Source: Actinomadura barringtoniae (GTDB lineage Bacteria; Actinomycetota; Actinomycetes; Streptosporangiales; Streptosporangiaceae). From it: a stretch of DNA of 64,000 nt. The stretch is from assembly GCF_017573505.1 (NCBI RefSeq), contig NZ_JAGEOJ010000003.1, forward strand, positions 372,001 to 436,000, in the 5' to 3' direction. This document shows, piece by piece, positions 43,754 through 51,818 of this stretch. Positions within the stretch are counted from its first letter, which is position 1. Each line of letters opens with the position of its first letter. The notes under the pieces were generated by a model that searched no databases, was not told where the DNA came from, and worked only from the letters and a program-made list of their open reading frames with translations. The position numbers were made by a program, and so were the translations under genes.

Positions 43754-44514
43754 CAGGGTGTCCCGGAGGGTGTGCGGGCCAGCCCGCCGAGAACGATCTC
43801 GGCGACCTGGCTCCGGTAGTCGTCAAGGAAGAAGTGGCCGCCGGCGAAGATGTGCGAGCCGCCGTCGCCGGTCGCGTGCGCGCGCCAGGCGAGCGCGTCC
43901 TCGACCGGGGTGAGCGGGTCGTCGTCCCCGGCGAGGACCACGACGCGGCCGTCCAGCGGCGGGCCCGGCGCGTACGAGTAGGTGTCGATCGCCTCGTAGT
44001 CGCCGCGCAGCACCGGCAGGATCATCCGGAGGAACGACCGGCTGCTCAGGAGCCTGGCCTCGGTGCCGCCGAGCAGCCGCAGGTCGGACAGGATGTGGTC
44101 GTCGCTCATCGGATGGTCGCGTTCCTGCTTGGAGGCCGACGGCGCGCGGCGGCCCGCCGCGAACAGCACGGGCGGCGGCACGGTCAGCCTCCGCGCCACC
44201 TCGAACGCCACGATCGCGCCCATGCTGTGCCCGAAGAACGCCGCCGGCGCCGCCACGTCCGGTGCCGTCGCCAGCGCGTTCGCGATCCGTGCGCTCAGCT
44301 CGACCAGATCGGTGTGAACGGGCTCGGCGCGGCGGTCCTGCCTGCCGGGATACTGAACGGCGACGACGTCGACGTGCGGGCTGAGCAGTTCCGACAGCGG
44401 CTGGTAGGCGTTCGCCGCGCCGCCCGCGTGCGGGAAGCACAGCAACCGGGGCGCGCCCTCGGCGGCCGGATGGAACCGCCGGAACCACCCGCCGCCCGCG
44501 CTCGCCGCGCCCAT
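43753..44514 (-). CDS. type II thioesterase
   Basis: A 253-residue alpha/beta hydrolase of the GrsT/RifR type that removes stalled acyl groups from carrier proteins. The nucleophile is Ser in FFGHSMGAIVAFE; the acid is in LAGDDDPLTP; the His is in FAGGHFFLDD. N-terminal LLCFPHAGGAANAYQPL forms the oxyanion region. ATG 44514 overlaps the sulfotransferase stop. Its cluster partner is presumably the lone ACP. Confidence 0.93.
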   Translation of the reverse strand: MGAASAGGGWFRRFHPAAEGAPRLLCFPHAGGAANAYQPLSELLSPHVDVVAVQYPGRQDRRAEPVHTDLVELSARIANALATAPDVAAPAAFFGHSMGAIVAFEVARRLTVPPPVLFAAGRRAPSASKQERDHPMSDDHILSDLRLLGGTEARLLSSRSFLRMILPVLRGDYEAIDTYSYAPGPPLDGRVVVLAGDDDPLTPVEDALAWRAHATGDGGSHIFAGGHFFLDDYRSQVAEIVLGGLARTPSGTP

Positions 44515-45164
44515 CAGGCAGCCGGGCTCGGGGCCTCGCCGGTGGCGTGCTCGCGCAGCCGGGCGTCGAAGTCCCCCTGGTCGTTGCTGCGGGGGAACGG
44601 CTCGGCGGGCACCGGGACGCCGAGGAACGAGCAGAGCGGCTCCCACCCCTCGGTGACCTCGAAGACCAGCAGCCGGTCCTCGGAGAAGTGGTCCCGGACC
44701 GCCGCGATGTGCTCGTCGAAGACGCGCAGCGCATGCGCCCGGTCGGGGAAGCGCCCGTCGAAGACGCCGTCCCACACCACGTCGCGCGACATCGCGCGCA
44801 TCTCGGTGAGGACGGGCGAGGCGGGCGAGTCGTCGATCGCGGCGCGGTGGATGGTGCTGTGCGCGCTGTCGTACCAGCGCTCTGGGTCGCGAACGGTGAG
44901 GATGAACTTCGCCTCGGGATAGTGGTCGGCGAGCTCGCGCCAGAAGCGCGCGCCCGGCCAGTCCACCGACGACCGGTAGCCCTCGTACATGGCGTCCCAG
45001 TCCACGGGCTTGCCGAGCGCGGCGTCCTGCCAGAGCGAGATCTCCTCGGGCCGGTCGAACAGGCCGAGCATGTGGTGGCAGGGGCCGAACCCGAGCCGTT
45101 CCAGCGCGGCCTTCAGCGACAGCGTGCCGGTGCGGCCGAATCCGGCACCGATGACTTCGAGCAT
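44514..45164 (-). CDS. PAPS-type sulfotransferase (Sulfotransfer_4 family)
   Basis: A 216-residue sulfotransferase. The 5'-phosphosulfate loop reads GAGFGRTGTLSLKAALERLGF (about residues 6-25), HHML follows, and AKFILTVRDPERWY corresponds to the 3'-phosphate-binding strand with the R-D-P motif and Ser/Arg positions. It takes sulfate from PAPS. By context, placed directly after a type III PKS gene and together with ATP-sulfurylase genes, it should sulfate a phenolic or pyrone product, as Cpz8 does in caprazamycin. The 46-bp gap to the PKS gene supports co-transcription. Confidence 0.85.
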   Translation of the reverse strand: MLEVIGAGFGRTGTLSLKAALERLGFGPCHHMLGLFDRPEEISLWQDAALGKPVDWDAMYEGYRSSVDWPGARFWRELADHYPEAKFILTVRDPERWYDSAHSTIHRAAIDDSPASPVLTEMRAMSRDVVWDGVFDGRFPDRAHALRVFDEHIAAVRDHFSEDRLLVFEVTEGWEPLCSFLGVPVPAEPFPRSNDQGDFDARLREHATGEAPSPAA

Positions 45165-45210
45165 GGTTCTCTCCTTCGGTGAACGGTCCTTCTGGTCGTT
45201 GAAGAGCCGG

Positions 45211-46254
45211 TCAGGCGCCGCGCAGCAGGACGGCCCAGATGGTGGCGCCCGGCCCGAACGCCAGGGCCGCGGCGTACTCGCCGGGGCCGAGCGGGCGTGC
45301 GTCCTGGAGGCGGCCGAGCACGGCGAGGACGGCCGGTGCGGCGGTGTTGCCGTACTCGCGCATGACGCCGCGCGAGGCCGCGACCGAGTCGTCCGGCAGC
45401 TCCAGCTCCTCCGCGACGCGGTCGATGATGCGGCGGCCGCCCGGGTGCAGCGCCCACCAGCGCATGTCGTCGCGGCCGAGGCCGTGCCGGCCGAGCAGCC
45501 GGTCGACCGGGCCCGCGACCGCGGACGCGGTCACGTCGGGCATGGTCGGGGCGAGGCGGATCTTCATGCCGTGGTCGCCGACGTGCACCTGGAGGTCGTC
45601 GGCGAACTCGGGGACGTAGAGCATCTCCCGGTCCACGACGTCCAGGCCGCGGACGCCCTCCTCCCCCGGGCGGATGACGACCGCGGCGGCGCCGTCGCCG
45701 AACAGCGTCAGCACCACCGCCTGTTCCTTGTCGTACGGCCCGGGCTGCAGGTGCGGCGAGAACAGGTCCACGCAGAGCAGCACCGCCGGGCGGCCGTGCA
45801 GCGCGACCCAGTCGCGGACGACCGACAGGGCGGGCAGCGCGGCGTAACAGCCCATCGGGCCGAGCGACTGGAACTCGGTGCCGGGCACCATGCCCGTCTC
45901 GTCGACGAGCGAGTCCAGCCCGGGCGCGGAGTGCGTCGTGGTGGTGGCGGTCGCCAGCATGCCGATGTCGGCGGGGCGCAGGCCGGCGCGCTGCAACGCG
46001 CCCGCGATGGTCTCGCGGCCGAGGACGCGGGCCTCGGCGAGGCTCACTTCCATCCGGCGGGCGGTCCCCCAGGGCCTGGGGTCCTGCACGAACGGGTTGA
46101 CGGCCATGCCCTTGGCGTCGATGGCCGAGTTGCGCACGACCTCCGTGACGTGCGCGCCACCGGGCCCGTCCGCGAAGAACTCGGCGAACTCCTCCATCTT
46201 GACCTGTGGTGGCGAGGCGAAGGCGATGCTGGTGATGCGTGCGGCGGCGGACAT
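45211..46254 (-). CDS. type III polyketide synthase
   Basis: A chalcone-synthase-fold enzyme of 347 residues. The catalytic triad is complete: Cys136 in LGPMGCYAALPAL, His270 in WWALHPGGRRIID and Asn303 in REYGNTAAPAV; the C-terminal ALAFGPGATIWAVLLR matches the family's GFGPG loop. It elongates an acyl-CoA with malonyl-CoA and cyclises the product to a pyrone or phenol. ATG 46254 has GGGAGG. It leads the nine-gene minus-strand operon. Beside a PAPS sulfotransferase and with an arylsulfate sulfotransferase in the cluster, its product may serve as a sulfate carrier. Confidence 0.93.
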   Translation of the reverse strand: MSAAARITSIAFASPPQVKMEEFAEFFADGPGGAHVTEVVRNSAIDAKGMAVNPFVQDPRPWGTARRMEVSLAEARVLGRETIAGALQRAGLRPADIGMLATATTTTHSAPGLDSLVDETGMVPGTEFQSLGPMGCYAALPALSVVRDWVALHGRPAVLLCVDLFSPHLQPGPYDKEQAVVLTLFGDGAAAVVIRPGEEGVRGLDVVDREMLYVPEFADDLQVHVGDHGMKIRLAPTMPDVTASAVAGPVDRLLGRHGLGRDDMRWWALHPGGRRIIDRVAEELELPDDSVAASRGVMREYGNTAAPAVLAVLGRLQDARPLGPGEYAAALAFGPGATIWAVLLRGA

Positions 46255-46666
46255 GAGGGCCTCCCGGGAACTCGGAGACGGGAACGGGTCGTCCGGGCGG
46301 ACGTTCCGTCTCCCGGGACTCATGTCATGGTCACGGGGAGGTGCGGTGCGCCGTCAGTCTCCGATGGACGCGCGAGCGGCCGGAGGGATGTGCATGTCCA
46401 GATGGCGCGCCCATCGGAGAAACGGGCCTCGTCCGCCGGCGGGGGATCACGCCGGTGCCTGGCGTGGATCGGCGGACGAGAGAAGGAGCGAACGTGAGAA
46501 GGGGCGGGAGGCTGGTCAGGCTGTTGGGGGCTGTCAGCCTGGTCAGGCGGGTCGACCTGGTCAGAGGATCAGGCCGTTCAGACGAACTGGCGGGTCATGC
46601 GGGTGGAGCGGGTCATGCGAGTCGGGCAGGTCATGCGAGTCGGGCAGGTCGGGCTGAACGGACTGG
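46255..46666. promoter_or_regulatory. control region of the large operon with 18-bp repeats
   Basis: The 412 bp upstream of the type III PKS gene hold its promoter; I cannot name boxes. Near the LuxR gene's 3' end, 46594-46647 carries three 18-bp units, the last two identical (gtcatgcgagtcgggcag). The period equals that of the array at 4.2 kb although the word differs. Confidence 0.6.
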
Positions 46667-47323
46667 TCAGGCGGCGGCGATCAGGCCCTGCTTGATGGCG
46701 ATCACGACGGCCGCGGTGCGGTTGGGCGCGCCGAGCTTGAGCATGACGCTGGTGACCAGGCGCTTGGCGCCGTGGTCGGAGATGGACAGGCGGCGGGCGA
46801 TCTGCTTGTTGCTGAACCCCTCGGCGAGCAGCGCGAGCGTCTCGTGCTCGCGCGGGGTCAGCATCGCCGAACGGGTCGGGGCGCTCGGCACGGGCGAGCC
46901 CGCGCGGGCGAGCAGTTCCCGTCCGACCTGGGCGGGCATCGGCATCTCGCCCGCCATCATCCGTTCGAGCGTCTCGCCCAGGTCGGGCGCCGTCAGGTTC
47001 TGCTGGATCACGAACCCGTCGGCGGTCATCACGCCGGTGAAGCCGGTACCGGAGGTCTCGAACTCCTCCATGAGCAGGAGCACCCGCGTACCCGGCCGGG
47101 ACGCGGTGATCTCGGTGGCCGCCGCGTTCTCGGCGCTGGTCACGACCAGCACGTCGGCGCTGCCGTCGGCGACGGCGCGTTCGGCCTCGGCACGCGAGGT
47201 GCAGTGCCTGATGTTCCGGACGTGGGGAAGCATCCGGAGGATGGCCTCCAGGCCGCGTCCGACCACGACGTTCTTCATGTAGATCACGACGCTTACGCTT
47301 TGGGTCATAGCGTCTTCGGGCAT
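46667..47323 (-). CDS. LuxR-type regulator (NarL-like)
   Basis: A 218-residue transcriptional regulator with a C-terminal LuxR helix-turn-helix: LTPREHETLALLAEGFSNKQ followed by IARRLSISDHGAKRLVTSVM. The N-terminal 130 residues look like a receiver-type fold (SVVIYMKNVVVGRGLEAIL, VLLLMEEFETS) but lack the phosphorylatable Asp at the expected place, so it may be an atypical receiver. ATG 47323 has AGGAGG at 11 bases. It is the nearest regulator to the sulfation/aminocyclitol operon. Confidence 0.85.
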   Translation of the reverse strand: MPEDAMTQSVSVVIYMKNVVVGRGLEAILRMLPHVRNIRHCTSRAEAERAVADGSADVLVVTSAENAAATEITASRPGTRVLLLMEEFETSGTGFTGVMTADGFVIQQNLTAPDLGETLERMMAGEMPMPAQVGRELLARAGSPVPSAPTRSAMLTPREHETLALLAEGFSNKQIARRLSISDHGAKRLVTSVMLKLGAPNRTAAVVIAIKQGLIAAA

Positions 47324-47519
47324 GTCGTTCACGACCTCCTGGCACGGATGGGGCCGAGCTGGGCGCCCGTCCGTCCGGCTGGACGAGCGCGTGGTCCGTC
47401 TCCCGGCACCGGATGGGTGTCGACGGTCGGACCATCCAAACCCGACGGCGCGCCGAACCGCTAGGGACATGTCCTCTTCCCGACATTGCCGAACGAAGCG
47501 ACATTGACGACAGATCGGC

Positions 47520-48362
47520 CTAACCGTTCGGCCACCCTTTCAAGGCCCTGACGGTCACCCTGCCGAGCTCGTCCAGGCCGGGCCGCCACGCCGCGAACGC
47601 GCCGGGCCGGACCGTCGAGGGCGGGTCCGGCAGGGCCGCGAAAGCGCCCCCACCTGCGGTGACGAGGACCCGCCCGGCCGCCATGTCCCATGCGAACGCG
47701 TCGGGGGTCACGGCCATGTCGGCGTGGCCGGCGGCGACGTAGGCGAGCGCGAGCGCGGCCGACCCGATGCGGCGTACGTCCGCCGCCACCATGAGGTCGG
47801 CCAAGAGCGCCAGCTCGGCAGGGTGAGGTACGCCACCCGGCCGGGGCACATCGGTCAGCACCATCGGGACAGGGCGGGGCGGCGACGCGGGCACGACCTC
47901 CCCGTTACAGCGCAGTACCCCTCCGGTGCGGGCGGCGTACAACCGGTCCCTGACCGGTTCGTACACGCAGCCGCCGGCCGGGGCTCCCCGGATGGTCAGC
48001 CCGATCGAGACGCACCACAGCGGAATGCCGCGCGAGAAGTTGTGCGTGCCGTCGATCGGATCGACGTACCAGCACACCTCGCCGGCATGACCACCGTCCC
48101 CGCCGCGTTCCTCGCCGCCCTCGCCGCCCTCGCCGCCGCCGCGCTCCTCGCCGATGACGGTCGAGCCGGGCGCCGCGGCGGTCAGCTCCGCCGCGATGAG
48201 ATCCTCGGCGGCGAGATCGGCGGCGGTGACCACGTCGTGCTCGTGCGCGCCCGGCTTCGACCGCGCGGCGGTGCCCTGCGCGAACTCCTCCAGCAGCAGG
48301 CGGCCCGCGCGGACCGCCGCGCGTTCGGCCGCCCGCGTCAAGGGCTCGGTATCGATGTCCAT
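47520..48362 (-). CDS. inositol monophosphatase family protein
   Basis: A Mg2+-dependent phosphatase of 280 residues that would release free inositol from inositol 1-phosphate. Metal-site blocks are VVTAADLAAEDLI, IGEERGG, WYVDPIDGTHNF and, late in the protein, AFAWDMAAGRVLV. Between the Glu motif and DPIDG lies a Gly/Glu-rich insert (GGGEGGEGGEERGGDGG) of about 15 residues coded by 9-bp-like repeats; homologues are shorter here. GGAG lies seven bases before the ATG at 48362. Together with the inositol-phosphate synthase gene it completes de novo inositol supply. Confidence 0.9.
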   Translation of the reverse strand: MDIDTEPLTRAAERAAVRAGRLLLEEFAQGTAARSKPGAHEHDVVTAADLAAEDLIAAELTAAAPGSTVIGEERGGGEGGEGGEERGGDGGHAGEVCWYVDPIDGTHNFSRGIPLWCVSIGLTIRGAPAGGCVYEPVRDRLYAARTGGVLRCNGEVVPASPPRPVPMVLTDVPRPGGVPHPAELALLADLMVAADVRRIGSAALALAYVAAGHADMAVTPDAFAWDMAAGRVLVTAGGGAFAALPDPPSTVRPGAFAAWRPGLDELGRVTVRALKGWPNG

Positions 48363-48392
48363 GCGAGATCTCCAGACCTGGTGAAAAGACTT

Positions 48393-48420
48393 TCGGGCCT
48401 GCCCGGACGGGCAGGCCCGA
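48393..48420 (-). terminator. hairpin between the short LuxR gene and the phosphatase gene
   Basis: TCGGGCCTGCCC and its exact complement form a 12-bp stem with loop ggac, 31 bp beyond the stop of the short LuxR gene and just before the phosphatase ribosome-binding site. It is a terminator for the former; read-through could also be regulated here. Two Ts and AAAAG follow on the minus strand. Confidence 0.7.
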
Positions 48421-48451
48421 ATGGGGCGCGGCACAGGTAAGAGGGAGCGGC

Positions 48452-48697
48452 CTAGAGGAGGCCGTGCCTGCCGAGGCGGATGCCCAGCTCAAGGCGGCTG
48501 CGCGCGCCGAGGTGCTCCATCGCCTGCCGAACGTGCCGCTTCACGGTCCGCGTGGAGATCCCGAGGGTCCTCGCCACCGCGGCATCGGTCATGCCCGAAC
48601 ACAGCAGGGCGAGGATTTCGCGTTGCACTCCGGTCAGCGCCTCGCGGTCGGGGGATTCGGGACGGCCGGTCGTTTCCACGGCTTCTCTCCTGGTCAA
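48452..48697 (-). CDS. short LuxR-type DNA-binding protein
   Basis: A protein of about 81 residues that is essentially only a LuxR helix-turn-helix: LTGVQREILALLCSGMTDAA, then VARTLGISTRTVKRHVRQAM and LGARSRLELGIRLG. A TTG at 48697 is taken as start because a perfect AGGAGG lies five bases upstream; an ATG at 48736 or a TTG at 48772 would lengthen the protein to 94 or 106 residues. A DNA-binding domain with no sensor suggests it works with a partner or as a competitor of the larger LuxR proteins. It faces the MATE gene. Confidence 0.75.
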   Translation of the reverse strand: MTRREAVETTGRPESPDREALTGVQREILALLCSGMTDAAVARTLGISTRTVKRHVRQAMEHLGARSRLELGIRLGRHGLL

Positions 48698-48806
48698 CGT
48701 AACCTCCTGGGCGTGACGACGGCGCCGCCCCGGCATCGTCACCGTTACCAGCCTTACAGACGGTTCCGACAACCGCCGCCCGTTCGCCGCACCGGCTGAC
48801 CTGGGC

Positions 48807-48836
48807 CTGCCCGTTCGGGCATGACCGAACGGGCAG
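48807..48836. promoter_or_regulatory. inverted repeat between divergent luxR and MATE genes
   Basis: CTGCCCGTTCGG and CCGAACGGGCAG form a perfect 12-bp inverted repeat around a 6-nt centre, between the starts of the short LuxR gene and the MATE exporter gene. The left arm shares GCCTGCCCG with the hairpin at 48393-48420. It may be an operator or a terminator-like attenuator. Confidence 0.5.
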
Positions 48837-48909
48837 GGCGGGCATGCAGGGGGAAGCTCCGGCCGGGTGAGACTGGCCCGCCTACCACCGGGCGCACGAG
48901 CCTCCGACC

Positions 48910-50322
48910 ATGGAAGAACCCCGGCACAACCCGCCGAACGCGGCCGCCGCCCGGGAGGCGGGTGCGACCACGCGGCAGCGGATCGTCGCGCTGGCCGTCC
49001 CGATGTCGGTGGCCCAGCTCTTCGCCGTCGTGATCCCGGTCGTGATCGTCGGGATGATGGGCTGGATGGGCGACCAGGCCCTCCACGTCCGGTCCCTCTA
49101 CATGCCGCTCGCCTCGCTGTTCTTCGCGGTGCAGCTCGCGTTCGACATCACCAACCAGTCGATCACCGCGCGGCGTACCGGCGCCGGCGAACGCGCCATG
49201 GGCGCCGCGATGATGAGCATGGCGGCGGCGTGGGTGGTCGCCGGGCTGCTGCTCGCGGCGGCGGTGAGCCTGTCCGCGCCCGGCCTCGCCGACCTCATGG
49301 GCGCCAAGGGCGACAGCCGCGGCGCGTTCATCACGTTCCTGCGGCTGATGTCGCTCGCCAACCTGACGCTGGCGTGGCCGGTGCTGTGCGCGTCCACCCT
49401 GCGCGGCGCGGGCCGCGCCAGATCCGCAGCGGTGATCATGCTCGTCGGCAACGTCGTGGAGGTCGTCGCGCTCGGCTCACTGGGCTTCGGAACGGACCTC
49501 GGCACGGTCGCGATGCCGGTCGGCACGGCCCTCAACGGGATCATCACCGGCGCGTTCGGCATGGTCATGGTGCGGCGCGCGGGCCTGCTCAAGGGGTACG
49601 GCTGGCGGCCCGGGACGCTGACGGCGCTGCTGCGCACGGGCGTGCCGGTGAGCCTCACCAACACCGCGATGTTCGGCATGAGCTTCGCGTTCGTGACGAT
49701 GCTGAAGCCGTACGGGCCGGACGTCGTCTCGGGGTTCGCGACGGCCTCCACCATGCAGAGCCTGATCATCATGCCCGGGGTGGTGCTCGGCTCGGCCTCC
49801 GCGATCGTCATGAACCAGCGGCTCGGCGCGAACCCGGGCAGCCAGCTCGCACCCGTGCTGGCCGCCGCGCTGCGGGTGACGCTGACGGCCTACGCCGTCC
49901 TCGTCCCGATCCTGTGGCTGCTGCGCGTCCCGATCGGCCATCTGACGACCGGCAACCCACGGATCGCCGCGCAGACCGCGCACTACTTCGAGATCGTCGG
50001 GCCGAGCTACCTGGTGCTCGGCCTCGTGCTGACCTCGCTCATGGCGTTGCAGCAGGTCGGCGGCGGCCTCGTCTCGGTGACCGCGACGGTCGTGTACGTC
50101 GGCGGCTCCATCGGGGCCGGGTCGTACGTCAACCACGCCGCGACCGGGCCGACGCCGCTCTACACGGCGATCTGCGCGGTGAACGCCGCCGGCGTGCTGG
50201 TCGTCGCCGTGGCGCTGACCTACCTGAGCGGCCGCGACCGCCGGCGCAGGTATGCCCATCCAGGCAGTGCACAAGGGCGGCAGCTCTGGGGTGCCGCGCC
50301 GCAGACCGCGCGAACAGACTGA
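48910..50322 (+). CDS. MATE-family efflux transporter
   Basis: A 470-residue multidrug exporter with 12 predicted helices, two bundles of six (for example VAQLFAVVIPVVIVGMMGWM at about residue 36). MATE proteins use a proton or sodium gradient. In this cluster it is the obvious candidate to export the product or to give self-resistance. The gene starts a plus-strand set (MATE-ACP-aminotransferase-inositol-phosphate synthase). The last 20 residues are Arg-rich and unrelated to the fold. Confidence 0.92.
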   Translation: MEEPRHNPPNAAAAREAGATTRQRIVALAVPMSVAQLFAVVIPVVIVGMMGWMGDQALHVRSLYMPLASLFFAVQLAFDITNQSITARRTGAGERAMGAAMMSMAAAWVVAGLLLAAAVSLSAPGLADLMGAKGDSRGAFITFLRLMSLANLTLAWPVLCASTLRGAGRARSAAVIMLVGNVVEVVALGSLGFGTDLGTVAMPVGTALNGIITGAFGMVMVRRAGLLKGYGWRPGTLTALLRTGVPVSLTNTAMFGMSFAFVTMLKPYGPDVVSGFATASTMQSLIIMPGVVLGSASAIVMNQRLGANPGSQLAPVLAAALRVTLTAYAVLVPILWLLRVPIGHLTTGNPRIAAQTAHYFEIVGPSYLVLGLVLTSLMALQQVGGGLVSVTATVVYVGGSIGAGSYVNHAATGPTPLYTAICAVNAAGVLVVAVALTYLSGRDRRRRYAHPGSAQGRQLWGAAPQTARTD

Positions 50323-50391
50323 ATTCGCTGATCACGCAAGTACCAGCACCAGTACCAGTACTCGGACTCAGAACCCGGCAAGGAGGCACGG

Positions 50392-50670
50392 ATGTCAGGA
50401 TCCCTGACCGGTTCCCCGACGGAACTGCGCACGTGGCTGACCGAGCGGATCGCCGCTCACCTCGGCAAGGAACCGTCCGCGATCGACGCGACGGCGACCT
50501 TCGAAGAGCAGGGCCTGGACTCGATGGCCGCGCTGACCCTCTGCGACGACATCGAGGACGAGCTGGGTCTGGTGGTCGAGCCCACCCTGACCTGGGACCA
50601 CCCGACCCTCGGCGAGCTCACCGAGTTCATCGCCGGGGTCGCGGCGGCCAAGGCCGGTGCGGCCAAGTGA
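50392..50670 (+). CDS. discrete acyl carrier protein
   Basis: A 92-residue carrier protein. The 4'-phosphopantetheine site is Ser in EQGLDSMAALTLCDDIEDEL (the family's D-S-L/M). ATG 50392 has AAGGAGG seven bases upstream. It is the only free carrier in the window, so it should hold the polyketide chain for KS-alpha/CLF, the KS-AT protein and the condensation enzyme. It follows the MATE gene by 69 bp and precedes the aminotransferase by 44 bp. Confidence 0.94.
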   Translation: MSGSLTGSPTELRTWLTERIAAHLGKEPSAIDATATFEEQGLDSMAALTLCDDIEDELGLVVEPTLTWDHPTLGELTEFIAGVAAAKAGAAK

Positions 50671-50714
50671 CCGCCCCCCTCGCCGGAGTCACCTCGCGCG
50701 GCGGCCGGTGAACG

Positions 50715-51815
50715 ATGGACCTGTCGTCCCGGCGCTGGCCGCCCGAACCCGACGCGCGTGAGCTCGGGCTGCTCACCGACGTGGCCCGCTCGCGCGTGTG
50801 GACCGACGGTCCCTGGACGGCCGAGGTCGAACGGCGGATGAGCAAGCTCACCGGCGCCCCGCACACCGTGGCGTTCAACAGCTGCACCTCCGCGCTCCAC
50901 GCGGCGCTGCACGCGATGGGCTGCGGCCGGGGCACCCTCGTCGCGGCCCCCGCGTTCACGTTCGCGGGCACGGTGACCGGCGCCGCGCACATCGGCGCGG
51001 AGCTGCTCTTCGCCGACGTCGACCCGGACACGCTCACGATCGCGGACCCGACGGCAGCGGCGGAGATCGTCATCGCCGTGGATCTGCACGGCGTGCCGCA
51101 CGGTCTCGATCGGGTGCGGGCGGCGGGCAGGCCGGTCCTCACCGACGCCTGCCAGTCGCTGGGCAGCCTGCTCGGCGGCGCGCACGTCGGCGCGACCGGC
51201 ACGCACGCGTGGTCGTTCTCCTCGGCGAAGATGGTCGCCGCGCCCGACGGCGGCGCGGTCACGACCGACGACGCGGGCATCGCGGAACGCCTCCGCGAAC
51301 TGCGTGACTACGGCGTCCCGGCCGGTGAGAGCCGGTCGAACGGCGCCGTTCAATGGCCTGGCGGCCACAACTGGCGGCCCTCCGAGCTGTCCATGGCGAT
51401 GGTCGCGCACCGGCTGGACGGACTGGACCGCTGGACGGCCAGGACCCGCGAGGTCACCGCGCGGCTGCACGCGGCCATGGACCGGCTCGGGCTCTGGCGG
51501 CAGCGGACGCCGGAGCCGGGCGGCACGGCCTGGCACAAGGTGCGTTTCGGCCCACCCGACCGGGCGGCCGTACGGACCGCGGAGATGGAACGGGCGCTGG
51601 CCGCCGCCGGCGTTCCGACCCACCGCTGGGGCGGGGTGCCGCTGAACCGGCATCCCGCGTTCAACGGTTCCGGCCACCCGGTCGGGACCCCGGTGGCGGA
51701 GGCCGTCGCGGCGAGCACCCTGTGCTTGGGAACCGAGGCGACTCCGCCGATGACCTGGACCGACGACGAGGTCGATCGGGTCTGCCACATTTTGGAAACC
51801 AGCATAGGAAGCTGA
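50715..51815 (+). CDS. DegT/DnrJ/EryC1-type aminotransferase
   Basis: A second PLP aminotransferase of the sugar/cyclitol class, 366 residues. The cofactor turn is FNSCTSALHAAL, the Asp motif TDACQSLGSLLGG, and the Schiff-base Lys is in AWSFSSAKMVAAPDGGA. It is clearly different from the StsC-like enzyme at 40.2 kb, so the two may aminate different positions or different ketones. Only 3 bp separate it from the inositol-phosphate synthase gene, so linkage to cyclitol chemistry is strong. Confidence 0.88.
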   Translation: MDLSSRRWPPEPDARELGLLTDVARSRVWTDGPWTAEVERRMSKLTGAPHTVAFNSCTSALHAALHAMGCGRGTLVAAPAFTFAGTVTGAAHIGAELLFADVDPDTLTIADPTAAAEIVIAVDLHGVPHGLDRVRAAGRPVLTDACQSLGSLLGGAHVGATGTHAWSFSSAKMVAAPDGGAVTTDDAGIAERLRELRDYGVPAGESRSNGAVQWPGGHNWRPSELSMAMVAHRLDGLDRWTARTREVTARLHAAMDRLGLWRQRTPEPGGTAWHKVRFGPPDRAAVRTAEMERALAAAGVPTHRWGGVPLNRHPAFNGSGHPVGTPVAEAVAASTLCLGTEATPPMTWTDDEVDRVCHILETSIGS

Positions 51816-51818
51816 CAC

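Noticed and set aside
45211..46254. Condensing enzyme considered as FabH (KAS III)
   Set aside because: The Cys-His-Asn context (GPMGCY, ALHPGG, REYGN, AFGPGAT) is of type III PKS, not of FabH.
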